A stretch of DNA of 64,000 nt, from contig NZ_AP021874.1 of the NCBI RefSeq assembly GCF_009688945.1, positions 2,976,001-3,040,000 of the forward strand, written 5' to 3'. Below the pieces are notes generated by a model. It was given only the letters and a program-made list of their open reading frames with translations. It did no database searches and was not told where the DNA came from. The position numbers and the translations under genes are program-made. Source of the stretch: Desulfosarcina alkanivorans. Lineage in GTDB: Bacteria > Desulfobacterota > Desulfobacteria > Desulfobacterales > Desulfosarcinaceae. Positions within the stretch are counted from its first letter, which is position 1. Each line of letters begins with the position of its first letter. Below are positions 1 through 7,595 of the stretch, one piece after another.

Positions 1-623
1 ACGGTCCCGCCGGCCTTGGCCAGCACCTTGCCGCCCAACCCCGGGATCCTCATTTTCAGGCCCTTGAAGTCGTCAATTGACTCGATCTTCTTGTTGAACC
101 ACCCGCCCATCTGGACGCCGGTGGAGCCGCCGGGACGGGGAATCAGGTTGAAGGGGGCGTAGGTCTCTTCCCAGAGCTTCAATCCGTCGCCGCCATAAAA
201 CCAGGCGCTCATGCCCTGACCGTTCAGGCCGAAGGGTACGGCGGAAAACCACTGGGTGGCCGGTTCCTTTCCCGCCCAGTAATAGGCCGCCCCGCTGCCC
301 ACTTCCACGGTGCCGTCGGAAGCCGCCTGGAAACTTTCCAGAGCCGGAACCAGCTCACCGGCGGCAAACACCTGAATTTTAATGCGACCGTCGGAAAGCT
401 CTTCAATCCGTTTGGCCAGGCGTTCGCAGCCATCCTGAAGCACCGGCAGCTTAGGTGGCCAGGTGGTGACCATGCGCCATTCGTAAGTCTTTTTGGTAAC
501 CACCGCCGCCGCTTCCGGTTTCTTTTCCTCTTCTTTTTTTGTGCATCCGATGACGCCCGCTGTCGCTACTGCAGCTGCGGCGGCGCCTACTCCTGCTTTC
601 CTCAGGAAATCACGTCTTTTCAT
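1..623 (-). CDS. dctP: TRAP transporter substrate-binding protein DctP, 3' end cut by window edge
   Basis: Extracytoplasmic solute receptor of a tripartite ATP-independent periplasmic transporter. About 207 codons are visible from the ATG at 621-623, which has an AGGAGAGG ribosome site just upstream. The N-terminus MKRRDFLRKAG is a twin-arginine signal, followed by an Ala-rich hydrophobic stretch and VIGC, a likely lipobox, so a Tat-exported lipoprotein is likely. The following sequence (YEWRMVTTWPPKLPVL, then an SFQAASDGTVEVGSGAAYYWAG segment in shorter parts) is typical of the DctP group that binds 2-oxo or other carboxylic acids. The matching membrane subunits lie upstream on the same strand. 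The ligand cannot be told from sequence. Confidence 0.88.
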   Translation of the reverse strand, partial: MKRRDFLRKAGVGAAAAAVATAGVIGCTKKEEEKKPEAAAVVTKKTYEWRMVTTWPPKLPVLQDGCERLAKRIEELSDGRIKIQVFAAGELVPALESFQAASDGTVEVGSGAAYYWAGKEPATQWFSAVPFGLNGQGMSAWFYGGDGLKLWEETYAPFNLIPRPGGSTGVQMGGWFNKKIESIDDFKGLKMRIPGLGGKVLAKAGGT

Positions 624-747
624 CCTCTCCTCCTTGCATGCGTTAATGTTGAAATTCCACCCCAACAGAAACTACTGCTTCATTACCTGTTGAACTGAAC
701 GGATTGGATCCTGCCTTGTCAGATACAGCTGGATTGCAGCAAAGTAT

Positions 748-2076
748 TTATGGTCCGAACACCGCTTTCGGCAGCCAGGTAGCCAACTGGGGAAAAAGGA
801 CCACGATGGCCAGGCCGATAATCTGGACGAGGACAAAGGGGATGATGCCCCGGTAGATGTGTCCTGTTGAAATTTCCGGCGGCGTTACCGCCTTCAGGTA
901 AAACAGGGAGAACCCGAAGGGCGGCGTCATGAACGAGGTCTGCAGGTTGACTGCGATCAGGATGCAGAACCAGACCGGATCGAAGCCGAACTCGATCATG
1001 ATGGGCGCCAGGACGGGTACATGGATAAAGGTGATTTCGATAAAATCCAGGAAAAAGCCGATCACGAAAATCAGGCCCATGACGATGGCCAGCACCACGT
1101 TGTGGCTGTATCTGTCGGCCAGCGAACCGAGAAATTCCCTCACCAGCCCGTCACCGCCCAGTCCGCGGAAAACCAGCCCGAACAGTGCCGCCCCGCACAG
1201 GATGATAAATACCATGCAGGTCAGGCGCACGGTGGTCTGCATCACCTCCTGGAGTATCGTCATGGAAAATTTCCGGTTGGCCAGGGTCAGCAGGGTGGCG
1301 CCTACGGCACCCACGGCGGCCGCTTCCGTGGGTGAGGCGATCCCGGCGAAAATGGAACCCAGCACCGCCACCATTAGAAACAGGGGCGGAAACAGGGCTC
1401 TGCCCATTCGGGCCGCCAGCTGGCGGGGCGAAATGGCAGCCAGTTCGGCCTTGGGAATGGCCGGCGCCCATTTGGGGCGCACCCAGGAAACGACCAGGAT
1501 ATACAGAACAAACAGGCCCACCAGCAGCAACCCCGGAAATACCGCCCCCATAAACAGGTCGCCGACGGAAACGCCGACGATATCGCCGATGAGAACCAGA
1601 ACAATGCTGGGCGGGATAATCTGGCCCAGCGTACCGGAAGCGGCAACGGTACCGGTGGCCAGTTCATTCTTATAGCCGCGTCGGAGCATGGTGGGCACCG
1701 CCAGCAGCCCCATGGTCACCACCGTGGCCCCGACGATGCCGGTGGAAGCGCCCAGCAGGGCACCCACCACCACCACCGAGACGGCCAGCCCGCCGCGCAG
1801 GCGGCCGAACAGGAGCCCCATGGTGTCCAGCAGTTCTTCGGCAAGGCCGGAGCGCTCCAGCATCACGCCCATGAAGACAAACAGGGGAACGGCGATCAGG
1901 GTGACGTTGGTCATCACCCCCCATATGCGCAGGGGCAGCAGGTTGAAAAAGGACCAGCCGAAGCCGATCAGGCCAAAACACATGGCCGTGCCCATCAGGG
2001 TAAAAGTAACCGGGAAACCCGCCATCAAGAGGATCGTCAGGGCCAGAAACATCCACGCAGGCAAATACTCCATCAA
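748..2076 (-). CDS. dctM: TRAP transporter large permease DctM
   Basis: Twelve-helix-type large membrane subunit of the TRAP transporter, carrying the sodium-coupled translocation path. The 442 residues are hydrophobic throughout, with the family's usual length (about 425-440) and typical motifs such as GASTGIVGATVVTMG and SGTLGQIIPPSI in the first half and a second inverted-repeat half (ASPTEAAAVGAVGA). It starts at an ATG whose ATGA overlaps the stop of the small permease by 4 bp, so the two are translationally coupled. A gap of about 125 bp separates it from the binding-protein gene downstream. Family assignment is secure; the substrate is not known. Confidence 0.95.
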   Translation of the reverse strand: MMEYLPAWMFLALTILLMAGFPVTFTLMGTAMCFGLIGFGWSFFNLLPLRIWGVMTNVTLIAVPLFVFMGVMLERSGLAEELLDTMGLLFGRLRGGLAVSVVVVGALLGASTGIVGATVVTMGLLAVPTMLRRGYKNELATGTVAASGTLGQIIPPSIVLVLIGDIVGVSVGDLFMGAVFPGLLLVGLFVLYILVVSWVRPKWAPAIPKAELAAISPRQLAARMGRALFPPLFLMVAVLGSIFAGIASPTEAAAVGAVGATLLTLANRKFSMTILQEVMQTTVRLTCMVFIILCGAALFGLVFRGLGGDGLVREFLGSLADRYSHNVVLAIVMGLIFVIGFFLDFIEITFIHVPVLAPIMIEFGFDPVWFCILIAVNLQTSFMTPPFGFSLFYLKAVTPPEISTGHIYRGIIPFVLVQIIGLAIVVLFPQLATWLPKAVFGP

Positions 2077-2606
2077 CCCTTCTCCTCTTCAGCCGTTTCA
2101 ACGCCCAGAACCTGCAGCAGCGCATGAACGCCCATGGACAGGCCCTGCAGCAGCAGCAGGGCATACCCCACGGTCATGGTTCCCTTGACAATGAAACGGT
2201 AGGGGATGCCCCCCGGATCCGGGGAGCCTTCCAGCATGGAGAAGGAATTGCCCACAAACTTCCATGAGGTGACGATGACCAGGTAGCAACCGGGGATCAG
2301 AAAAAAAATAACACCGATCAGGTTGATCCAGGCACGCCCTTTGGTGCTCAGCCGCTGATAAATGATGTCCACCCGCACGTGGCCATCGTGCAGCAGGGTG
2401 TAGCCGGCACCGATGAGGAAAATGAAAGCGAACAGGTGCCACTCCAGCTCCTGGGTGAAAACGAAGCTGGTCTTGAACAGGTACCGCATGACCACATCGA
2501 CAAACACAACCAGTACCAGCAGCAGGGTGACCCAGGAAACCATGCGGCCCACCATTTCGTTGGACCTGTCGATGGCGCCGCAAAAGACCTTTAACATATT
2601 GACCAT
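2073..2606 (-). CDS. dctQ: TRAP transporter small permease DctQ
   Basis: Four-helix small membrane subunit (177 residues) of the TRAP system. It has four hydrophobic segments (around residues 20-40, 55-75, 95-120 and 135-160) and the family pattern ELEWHLFAFIFLIGAGYTL near residue 60. It is the first gene of the minus-strand order dctQ-dctM-dctP. A divergent intergenic region of about 350 bp separates it from the acetyl-CoA hydrolase gene, so its promoter should lie there. Start chosen at ATG 2606; a second in-frame ATG three codons later is possible. Confidence 0.92.
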   Translation of the reverse strand: MVNMLKVFCGAIDRSNEMVGRMVSWVTLLLVLVVFVDVVMRYLFKTSFVFTQELEWHLFAFIFLIGAGYTLLHDGHVRVDIIYQRLSTKGRAWINLIGVIFFLIPGCYLVIVTSWKFVGNSFSMLEGSPDPGGIPYRFIVKGTMTVGYALLLLQGLSMGVHALLQVLGVETAEEEKG

Positions 2607-2712
2607 GAAAACCGCCTGAATAGATTAACCCGCATGAACTCGATTTTTCGTTTTGCCACGTTCCGGATCGCCAGCGCAACCGGCGTCGCCCAAAATTAGT
2701 AAAGGTTTAAGT

Positions 2713-2741
2713 TTGTTACACTATATCGTTTTCATTGTCAA
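2713..2741 (-). promoter_or_regulatory. Candidate sigma-70 promoter for the TRAP operon
   Basis: On the minus strand, TTGACA (2736-2741) is followed after 17 bp by TAACAA (2713-2718). The -35 is perfect, the -10 poor. It lies about 110 bp upstream of dctQ in the otherwise empty 2607-2954 region, which is AT-richer than its surroundings. The first part of that region also reads open from an ATG at 2754 on the plus strand, but the sequence does not look like the family of the downstream protein. Confidence 0.3.
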
Positions 2742-2954
2742 CACGTAGAAAAAGTGAACGGGATTCATCAGACAGGTCGTCCGGCCGGTTGCCACTGCCT
2801 TTTTCAGACAGCACCGCTTTTGCTTGATAAAGGCCCGGCGACAGGTTATGAATATACGCTCAATCAAAAACGGGCGTCTCCGGCGTCGATGCCACCGGGC
2901 ATCCGTCGGCCGGACGCCCCAGGACCGGCGACAGACCGTCTGAAGGACAAGGTC

Positions 2955-4829
2955 ATGGCAGGCAACTTATACTGGGCGGACAGCTACGTAAAAAAACGCT
3001 GCACGGCCGAGGATGCCATCGGGCACATCCGGCCCGGCCAGCGTGTGTTCATCGGCTCGTCCTGCGGGGAACCCCAGCACCTGGTCAAGACCCTCTCCGA
3101 GGCGACCGCCTGGTTTACCGATCTGGAAATTGTCCGGCTCATGTCCCTGGAAACCGCTCCGCTCTCGCTGATCGCCGACCGCACCCGGGACCAGCGCCTG
3201 AACATCCGCTCATTTTACAATGGGTCGGCAAAATCCAGGCGCCTGGCCGAAAAATCCCGCTTTCTCACCCCGCTTAACCTGTCTGCCGTGCCGCGGCTGT
3301 TCAAAAGCCGCCGTCTGCCGGTCGACGTGGCCCTGATCCAGGCGACGCCGCCCGACGATTTCGGCTGGATGAGCCTGGGGGTTTCCGTGGACATCACCCT
3401 GGCGGCGGCGAGTTCCGCGGATCTGGTCATCGTTCAGGTCAATCCGGAAATGCCCCGGGTGCAGGGCCGCAGTTTCATTCATGTCAACGACGTCCATCTG
3501 GTGGTGGAAAAACAGGAACCCATCCTCACCCTGCCATCGGTTCCCGAATCCGGGGCGGCCGATACCATCGCCCGGCTGATCGCCCGCCTCATCGACGACG
3601 GTTCCACACTCCAGATCAGCCCGGGGACGGCCCCCCGGGCCACCTTGATGACGCTGAGGGACAAAAACGATCTGGGCATTCACACCCAGTATATGACCAA
3701 CGAAATCATGCACCTGTTTGCCCGGGGGGTGATCACCAACCGCCGCAAGGGGTTGAACAACGGTAAAATGGTGGCCAGCAGCGCCATCGGTTCCCCCAGC
3801 CTGTATGAATTCATCAACGACAACCCGGCCGTCGAGTTTCATCCGTCGGACGTCGTCAATACACCGGGCATCATTGCCGCCCACAACAAGATGGTGTCCC
3901 TGTCCGTCGCCATGGCCCTGGATCTGACCGGACAGGTGGCCGCCGACGCCTTGGAGTTCAACAACTTTTCGGGTGTCACCGGCATGCTGGACTTCATCCG
4001 GGGGGCCTTTCAGTCCGAGGGAGGGCGAAGCATCATCATGCTTCCGGCGACCGCCAGGGGGGGCAGGAAAAGCCGCATTGTTCCCATGCTGGGCGACACC
4101 GCCGTGGTGGTGCCGCGGGCGGACGTCCAATACGTGGCCACCGAATTCGGCGTGGTGAACCTGTTCGGCAAAAGCCTTCAGGAACGGGCCATGGCCATGA
4201 TCAGCATCGCCCATCCGGATTTTCGGGATGAGCTGCTGCACCAGGCCAAACAGATGAACCTGATCGGCCCCGAACGAACGATCAAAGGCGCCCTGCACGG
4301 GGTGTACCCCATCCGCCTGGAAGAGACGCTGGAGATTGAAGGAAAAACGGTAACCATCCGGCCGGCCAAACCGGTCGACGAGCGCCGGATCCAGGAGCAT
4401 TTTTACACCCTGGACAAAAACGATATCCTCTCCCGCTTTTTTCACGAAAAGACCAGCTTCGTTTATGACGATGTGGGCGAGGTGTCCCAGGTGGATTACA
4501 TCCAGAACCTGACCATCCTGGCCGTGGTGGGCGAGTTCGGCTTCGGCAAGGTGGTGGGCATCGGCGAGTACCTGCTGGATCCATCGAGCAACCTGGCCGA
4601 GGTGGCCTTCTCGGTCAGCGGTCCCTGGCAGGCCAAAGGCATCGGCCGGCGGCTGATGAAAAAACTTTTCGAAGGCGCCCGGGACAACGGTATCGCGGGC
4701 TTTTCCGCTTACACGGCACCCGAAAACCAGGGCATGATCAACCTGTTCAACAGCCTGCCGGTGAATGTGTCCACCGCCATGGAAGATGGCCTGATTGCCC
4801 TCAGCTGCCGTTTTGACGATATGAAATAA
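2955..4829 (+). CDS. Acetyl-CoA hydrolase/CoA-transferase fused to GNAT acetyltransferase domain
   Basis: Two-domain protein of about 624 residues. Residues 1-430 belong to the acetyl-CoA hydrolase / 4-hydroxybutyrate CoA-transferase family, with the C-terminal family block YVATEFGVVNLFGKSLQERA. Residues about 450-610 form a GNAT domain with the acetyl-CoA pyrophosphate-loop motif QAKGIGRRL near residue 560. Such fusions are known in Deltaproteobacteria, where they are annotated as bifunctional acyl-CoA hydrolase/GNAT; whether the GNAT part modifies a protein or acts as a regulator is not known. The reading frame stays open upstream to an ATG at 2754. I chose the ATG at 2955 because family similarity starts with AGNLYWADSYVKKR. 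Placed upstream of RACo and acs, it could interconvert acetyl-CoA and acyl-CoAs. That link is inference. Confidence 0.88.
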   Translation: MAGNLYWADSYVKKRCTAEDAIGHIRPGQRVFIGSSCGEPQHLVKTLSEATAWFTDLEIVRLMSLETAPLSLIADRTRDQRLNIRSFYNGSAKSRRLAEKSRFLTPLNLSAVPRLFKSRRLPVDVALIQATPPDDFGWMSLGVSVDITLAAASSADLVIVQVNPEMPRVQGRSFIHVNDVHLVVEKQEPILTLPSVPESGAADTIARLIARLIDDGSTLQISPGTAPRATLMTLRDKNDLGIHTQYMTNEIMHLFARGVITNRRKGLNNGKMVASSAIGSPSLYEFINDNPAVEFHPSDVVNTPGIIAAHNKMVSLSVAMALDLTGQVAADALEFNNFSGVTGMLDFIRGAFQSEGGRSIIMLPATARGGRKSRIVPMLGDTAVVVPRADVQYVATEFGVVNLFGKSLQERAMAMISIAHPDFRDELLHQAKQMNLIGPERTIKGALHGVYPIRLEETLEIEGKTVTIRPAKPVDERRIQEHFYTLDKNDILSRFFHEKTSFVYDDVGEVSQVDYIQNLTILAVVGEFGFGKVVGIGEYLLDPSSNLAEVAFSVSGPWQAKGIGRRLMKKLFEGARDNGIAGFSAYTAPENQGMINLFNSLPVNVSTAMEDGLIALSCRFDDMK

Positions 4830-4879
4830 CCAAAGAATTGAGGGACTGCGAAGTGATGAATCAGGGAATGGTTTGAAAC

Positions 4880-4973
4880 TTGAGATTGGAAAGCAGAAAT
4901 TGGGAAGCGATGCGACGCGTTCAAAAATTGGTAACCAAAAGCATGCAGACCGAATCTCCAATTTCTAATTTCA
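4880..4973 (+). repeat. Dispersed intergenic element, copy 1
   Basis: A 94-bp stretch between the GNAT-fusion gene and RACo that begins TTGAGATTGGAAA and ends AATTTCTAATTTCA. A related stretch lies on the opposite strand at 16104-16220. The two share both ends, a GAAATTGG block near the left end, a GCGACGCGTT/GCGCGTTT block in the middle and an ATGCAG block. It contains no ORF. GAAATTGG-type and CCAATTTC-type blocks within one copy are partly inverted, so the RNA could fold. Confidence 0.5.
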
Positions 4974-5038
4974 ACATTCTGTGAACGAATACAAAAACGC
5001 GAATCTCAGAAATAACCTGTTGATAAGGAATCTCACCC

Positions 5039-6994
5039 ATGACCACCACCCATACCATCAAATTTCTTCCCCACAACCGGGAAATCAAGGTGAACGACGG
5101 CGAGAACCTCATTCGCGCAGCCATGGAGGCCGGCGTTCACATCAACGCCTCCTGCGGCGGCGAGGGCGTCTGCGGCAAATGCCGGGTGCTCGTCGAACAG
5201 GGTCAGGTCCAGGGGGGCGTCAGTGAGCAGATCAGCACCGAGGACCGTGAGAAGGGCTACCGCCTGGCCTGCCGGTCGACGATCACCGGGGATGTGGTGA
5301 TCCGGGTGCCCGTGGAATCGGCCGTCGACGCCAGCGTGTTGAGCCAGCGCTACGTCCCGCGGCGCACGGCCCGCATCCGGCAGATGGACCTCAACGATTT
5401 GAAGGAACAGGGGCTCTTCCTGCCGCCGGTGGAAAAAATCTACATCGAGCTGCCCGAACCGGACAACCAGGACCACCTGCCCGATGTCACCCGGCTGGTC
5501 AGCCACCTGAAGCTCCACCACGACGAGCACCGGCTGACGGTGAGCCTGCCGGTGATCCGCAAGCTTCCCGACGTGCTGCGCAAGGACGGCTTTAGGGTGA
5601 CGGCCACCCTGGCCCGGCCGGTCATGGACAGCGGCAAGACCGAAATCGTCAACGTCCAGCCCGGAGACACCAGCGACCGCATCTACGGCATTGCCATGGA
5701 CATCGGCACCACCACGGTCTACGGCCAGCTCATCGACCTGAAAAGCGGGGATGTCCTGTCCGAACACGGGGATTTCAACGGCCAGATCAGTTATGGCGAG
5801 GATGTGATCAGCCGGATCGTCTTTGCGGAAAAAGAGGGAGGGCTGGACCGCCTCCACAAGGTGGTGGCCGAAACCATCAACGGCATCGTCAACCGGATCG
5901 TGCGCCGGGCCAGGGTGGATCCGGACGACATCGCCGCCATTACCCTGGCCGGCAACACCACCATGACCCAGCTGCTGCTCAAGGTCAACCCGCGCTATAT
6001 CCGGCGGTCTCCCTACGTACCTGCGTCGACCCTCTACCCGCCCATCCGGGCGGTGGACATCGGCCTGGACCTGCGGGATCACGTCACGGCCCTGGTCTAT
6101 CCGGCCGTTTCCAGCTACGTGGGCGGCGATATCGTGGCCGGTGTCATGGGGGCGGGGTTGTACCTGGACGACCGGCTGACCCTGTTCATGGACATCGGCA
6201 CCAATGCGGAAATCGTCATCGGCAACCGGGACTGGCTGGCCTGTGCCGCCTGCAGCGCCGGGCCGGCCTTCGAAGGGGGCGGCATCAAATTCGGCATGCG
6301 CGCCGCCAAGGGCGCCATCGAGGATTTTTCACTGGATCCGGCCACCTGGGAACCCATGCTCATGACCATCGGCAACCAGCGCCCCAAGGGGATATGCGGA
6401 TCCGGGCTGATCATCATGACCGCCGTCATGTTCGAGTTGGGCCTGATCAACAACCTGGGCAAATTCAACCGGGATCTGCCCACCGGGCGCATCCGGGAGG
6501 ACAACGGGGTGTGGGAATACGTCCTGGCCTGGGCGGACGAAACCCAGATCGACCGGGACATCGCCCTGACCGAAATCGACATCGAAAACCTGATCCGGGC
6601 CAAGGGGGCCATCTTCAGCGGCTGCATCACCCTGCTCACCGAAGTGGGCATGGGCATGGCCGACATCGACCGCATCATCCTGGCCGGCGGTTTCGGCAGC
6701 TATGTGGACCTGGAAAAAGCCATGACCATCGGCCTGCTGCCGGAAATCGACCCGGAGAAAGTGACCTTCATCGGCAACAGCTCCCTCATGGGGGCCAAGA
6801 TGAGCAGCCTGACCAACCGCATCCGCAAGGACGTGGTGGAGGTGACCCGCAGCATGACCAACTTCGAACTGTCAGAGACCATGTCCTACATGGACAATTA
6901 CGTGGCGGCCCTGTTTCTGCCCCACACGGACATGGACCAGTTCCCGCGGCTCAAGGAACGGATGGCACAGCGGCACGGGAAGGCAAAGGGGTAA
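5039..6994 (+). CDS. RACo: reductive activator of the corrinoid iron-sulfur protein (2Fe-2S + ASKHA domain)
   Basis: ATP-dependent activator that re-reduces the oxidised Co(II) corrinoid protein of the acs pathway. The 651 residues begin with a plant-type [2Fe-2S] ferredoxin domain (Cys39, Cys45, Cys48, Cys78), followed by a linker/middle domain and a large ASKHA ATPase part of the DUF4445 type. GIAMDIGTTTVYG near residue 222 and FMDIGTNAEIVIGN near residue 384 are the two phosphate-binding loops. It has the usual length of RACo/AcsV. It lies on the same strand 600 bp upstream of acsD, which fits its partner being AcsCD. A methyltransferase-activating RamA relative is possible, but RamA has C-terminal 4Fe-4S motifs that are absent here. 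Confidence 0.9.
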   Translation: MTTTHTIKFLPHNREIKVNDGENLIRAAMEAGVHINASCGGEGVCGKCRVLVEQGQVQGGVSEQISTEDREKGYRLACRSTITGDVVIRVPVESAVDASVLSQRYVPRRTARIRQMDLNDLKEQGLFLPPVEKIYIELPEPDNQDHLPDVTRLVSHLKLHHDEHRLTVSLPVIRKLPDVLRKDGFRVTATLARPVMDSGKTEIVNVQPGDTSDRIYGIAMDIGTTTVYGQLIDLKSGDVLSEHGDFNGQISYGEDVISRIVFAEKEGGLDRLHKVVAETINGIVNRIVRRARVDPDDIAAITLAGNTTMTQLLLKVNPRYIRRSPYVPASTLYPPIRAVDIGLDLRDHVTALVYPAVSSYVGGDIVAGVMGAGLYLDDRLTLFMDIGTNAEIVIGNRDWLACAACSAGPAFEGGGIKFGMRAAKGAIEDFSLDPATWEPMLMTIGNQRPKGICGSGLIIMTAVMFELGLINNLGKFNRDLPTGRIREDNGVWEYVLAWADETQIDRDIALTEIDIENLIRAKGAIFSGCITLLTEVGMGMADIDRIILAGGFGSYVDLEKAMTIGLLPEIDPEKVTFIGNSSLMGAKMSSLTNRIRKDVVEVTRSMTNFELSETMSYMDNYVAALFLPHTDMDQFPRLKERMAQRHGKAKG

Positions 6995-7179
6995 AACGTC
7001 CTCCTCCTGTCGCTCCCGTGGAGGGCGGAAGAGACAGAACATCGGTTTGGGGATTTTTCATGAAATCGCTGAAATCGTTATCCCGATCAATATCTCGTCA
7101 GGCATCCGGGCGGCCCGGACCGCCCACTGGACACTGAAGACAATCTAGTAGGAAATTGGGATTTAATCGAACTCATCTA

Positions 7180-7207
7180 TTGACAAATAAACGGTCTAAC
7201 ATATAAG
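7180..7207 (+). promoter_or_regulatory. Candidate sigma-70 promoter upstream of acs operon
   Basis: TTGACA (7180-7185), a 16-bp AT-rich spacer, then TATAAG (7202-7207). Start of transcription would be near 7214. Confidence 0.5.
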
Positions 7208-7427
7208 AATATTTTCTGGTTTTTCGCCTTTGGGAAGCGGAGAGCCATCCCGGCCCAAACGGCCTATTCGTATTGTTATTACAAGTTGTTCTTCCGACAG
7301 ACAAATAAGTCATTATTTGCACACCAGAGGATTGTTTTGTCGATGATGCCTAGCATGAACACGATAAATATCCATCGCGCCGCCCCCAACGGCACCCTAT
7401 TCCCGCCCATATTCTTCCCCGGCTTCT

Positions 7428-7445
7428 TATCTACCGCTGTAGATA
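7428..7445 (+). promoter_or_regulatory. Perfect 7-bp inverted repeat, candidate operator of acs operon
   Basis: TATCTAC, four bases CGCT, then GTAGATA. It is a perfect dyad of transcription-factor size in the acs leader, followed by a very AT-rich stretch (TATATACTAAAAATATTTTAAT). No regulator gene is adjacent, so the binding protein is unknown. Confidence 0.4.
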
Positions 7446-7497
7446 TCATATATACTAAAAATATTTTAATGAAAGGGGGCCTAAGCATTTCAGTTCC

Positions 7498-7512
7498 TGG
7501 CCGAGTATCTGC
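7498..7512 (+). promoter_or_regulatory. Weak sigma-54-like -24/-12 site
   Basis: TGGCCGAGTATCTGC keeps the GG and GC dinucleotides at the required 10-bp spacing but deviates from TGGCAC-N5-TTGC at three of the other positions. It lies about 85 bp upstream of acsD. Confidence 0.25.
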
Positions 7513-7595
7513 GCTCCGGCCATAAACGAGGAAGCACCATCGTGAACCTGTCGAACACCTCAATCATTAACCGGTAGCTGATAAGGAGGTAAGCT

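Larger units (their letters stand above)
6995..7595 (+). promoter_or_regulatory. Intergenic leader region of the acs operon
   Basis: About 600 bp without a convincing gene; the short ORFs on either strand have no family features. The region is AT-richer than its surroundings and holds a sigma-70-like promoter (7180-7207), an 18-bp inverted repeat (7428-7445), a sigma-54-like site (7498-7512) and the strong acsD ribosome site AAGGAGGT at 7583-7590. Transcription from the first promoter would give an untranslated leader of about 380 nt. Confidence 0.5.

Noticed and set aside
2754..2954. N-terminal 67-codon extension of the acetyl-CoA hydrolase gene
   Set aside because: Family similarity begins at the ATG at 2955, and the extension has no recognisable features.
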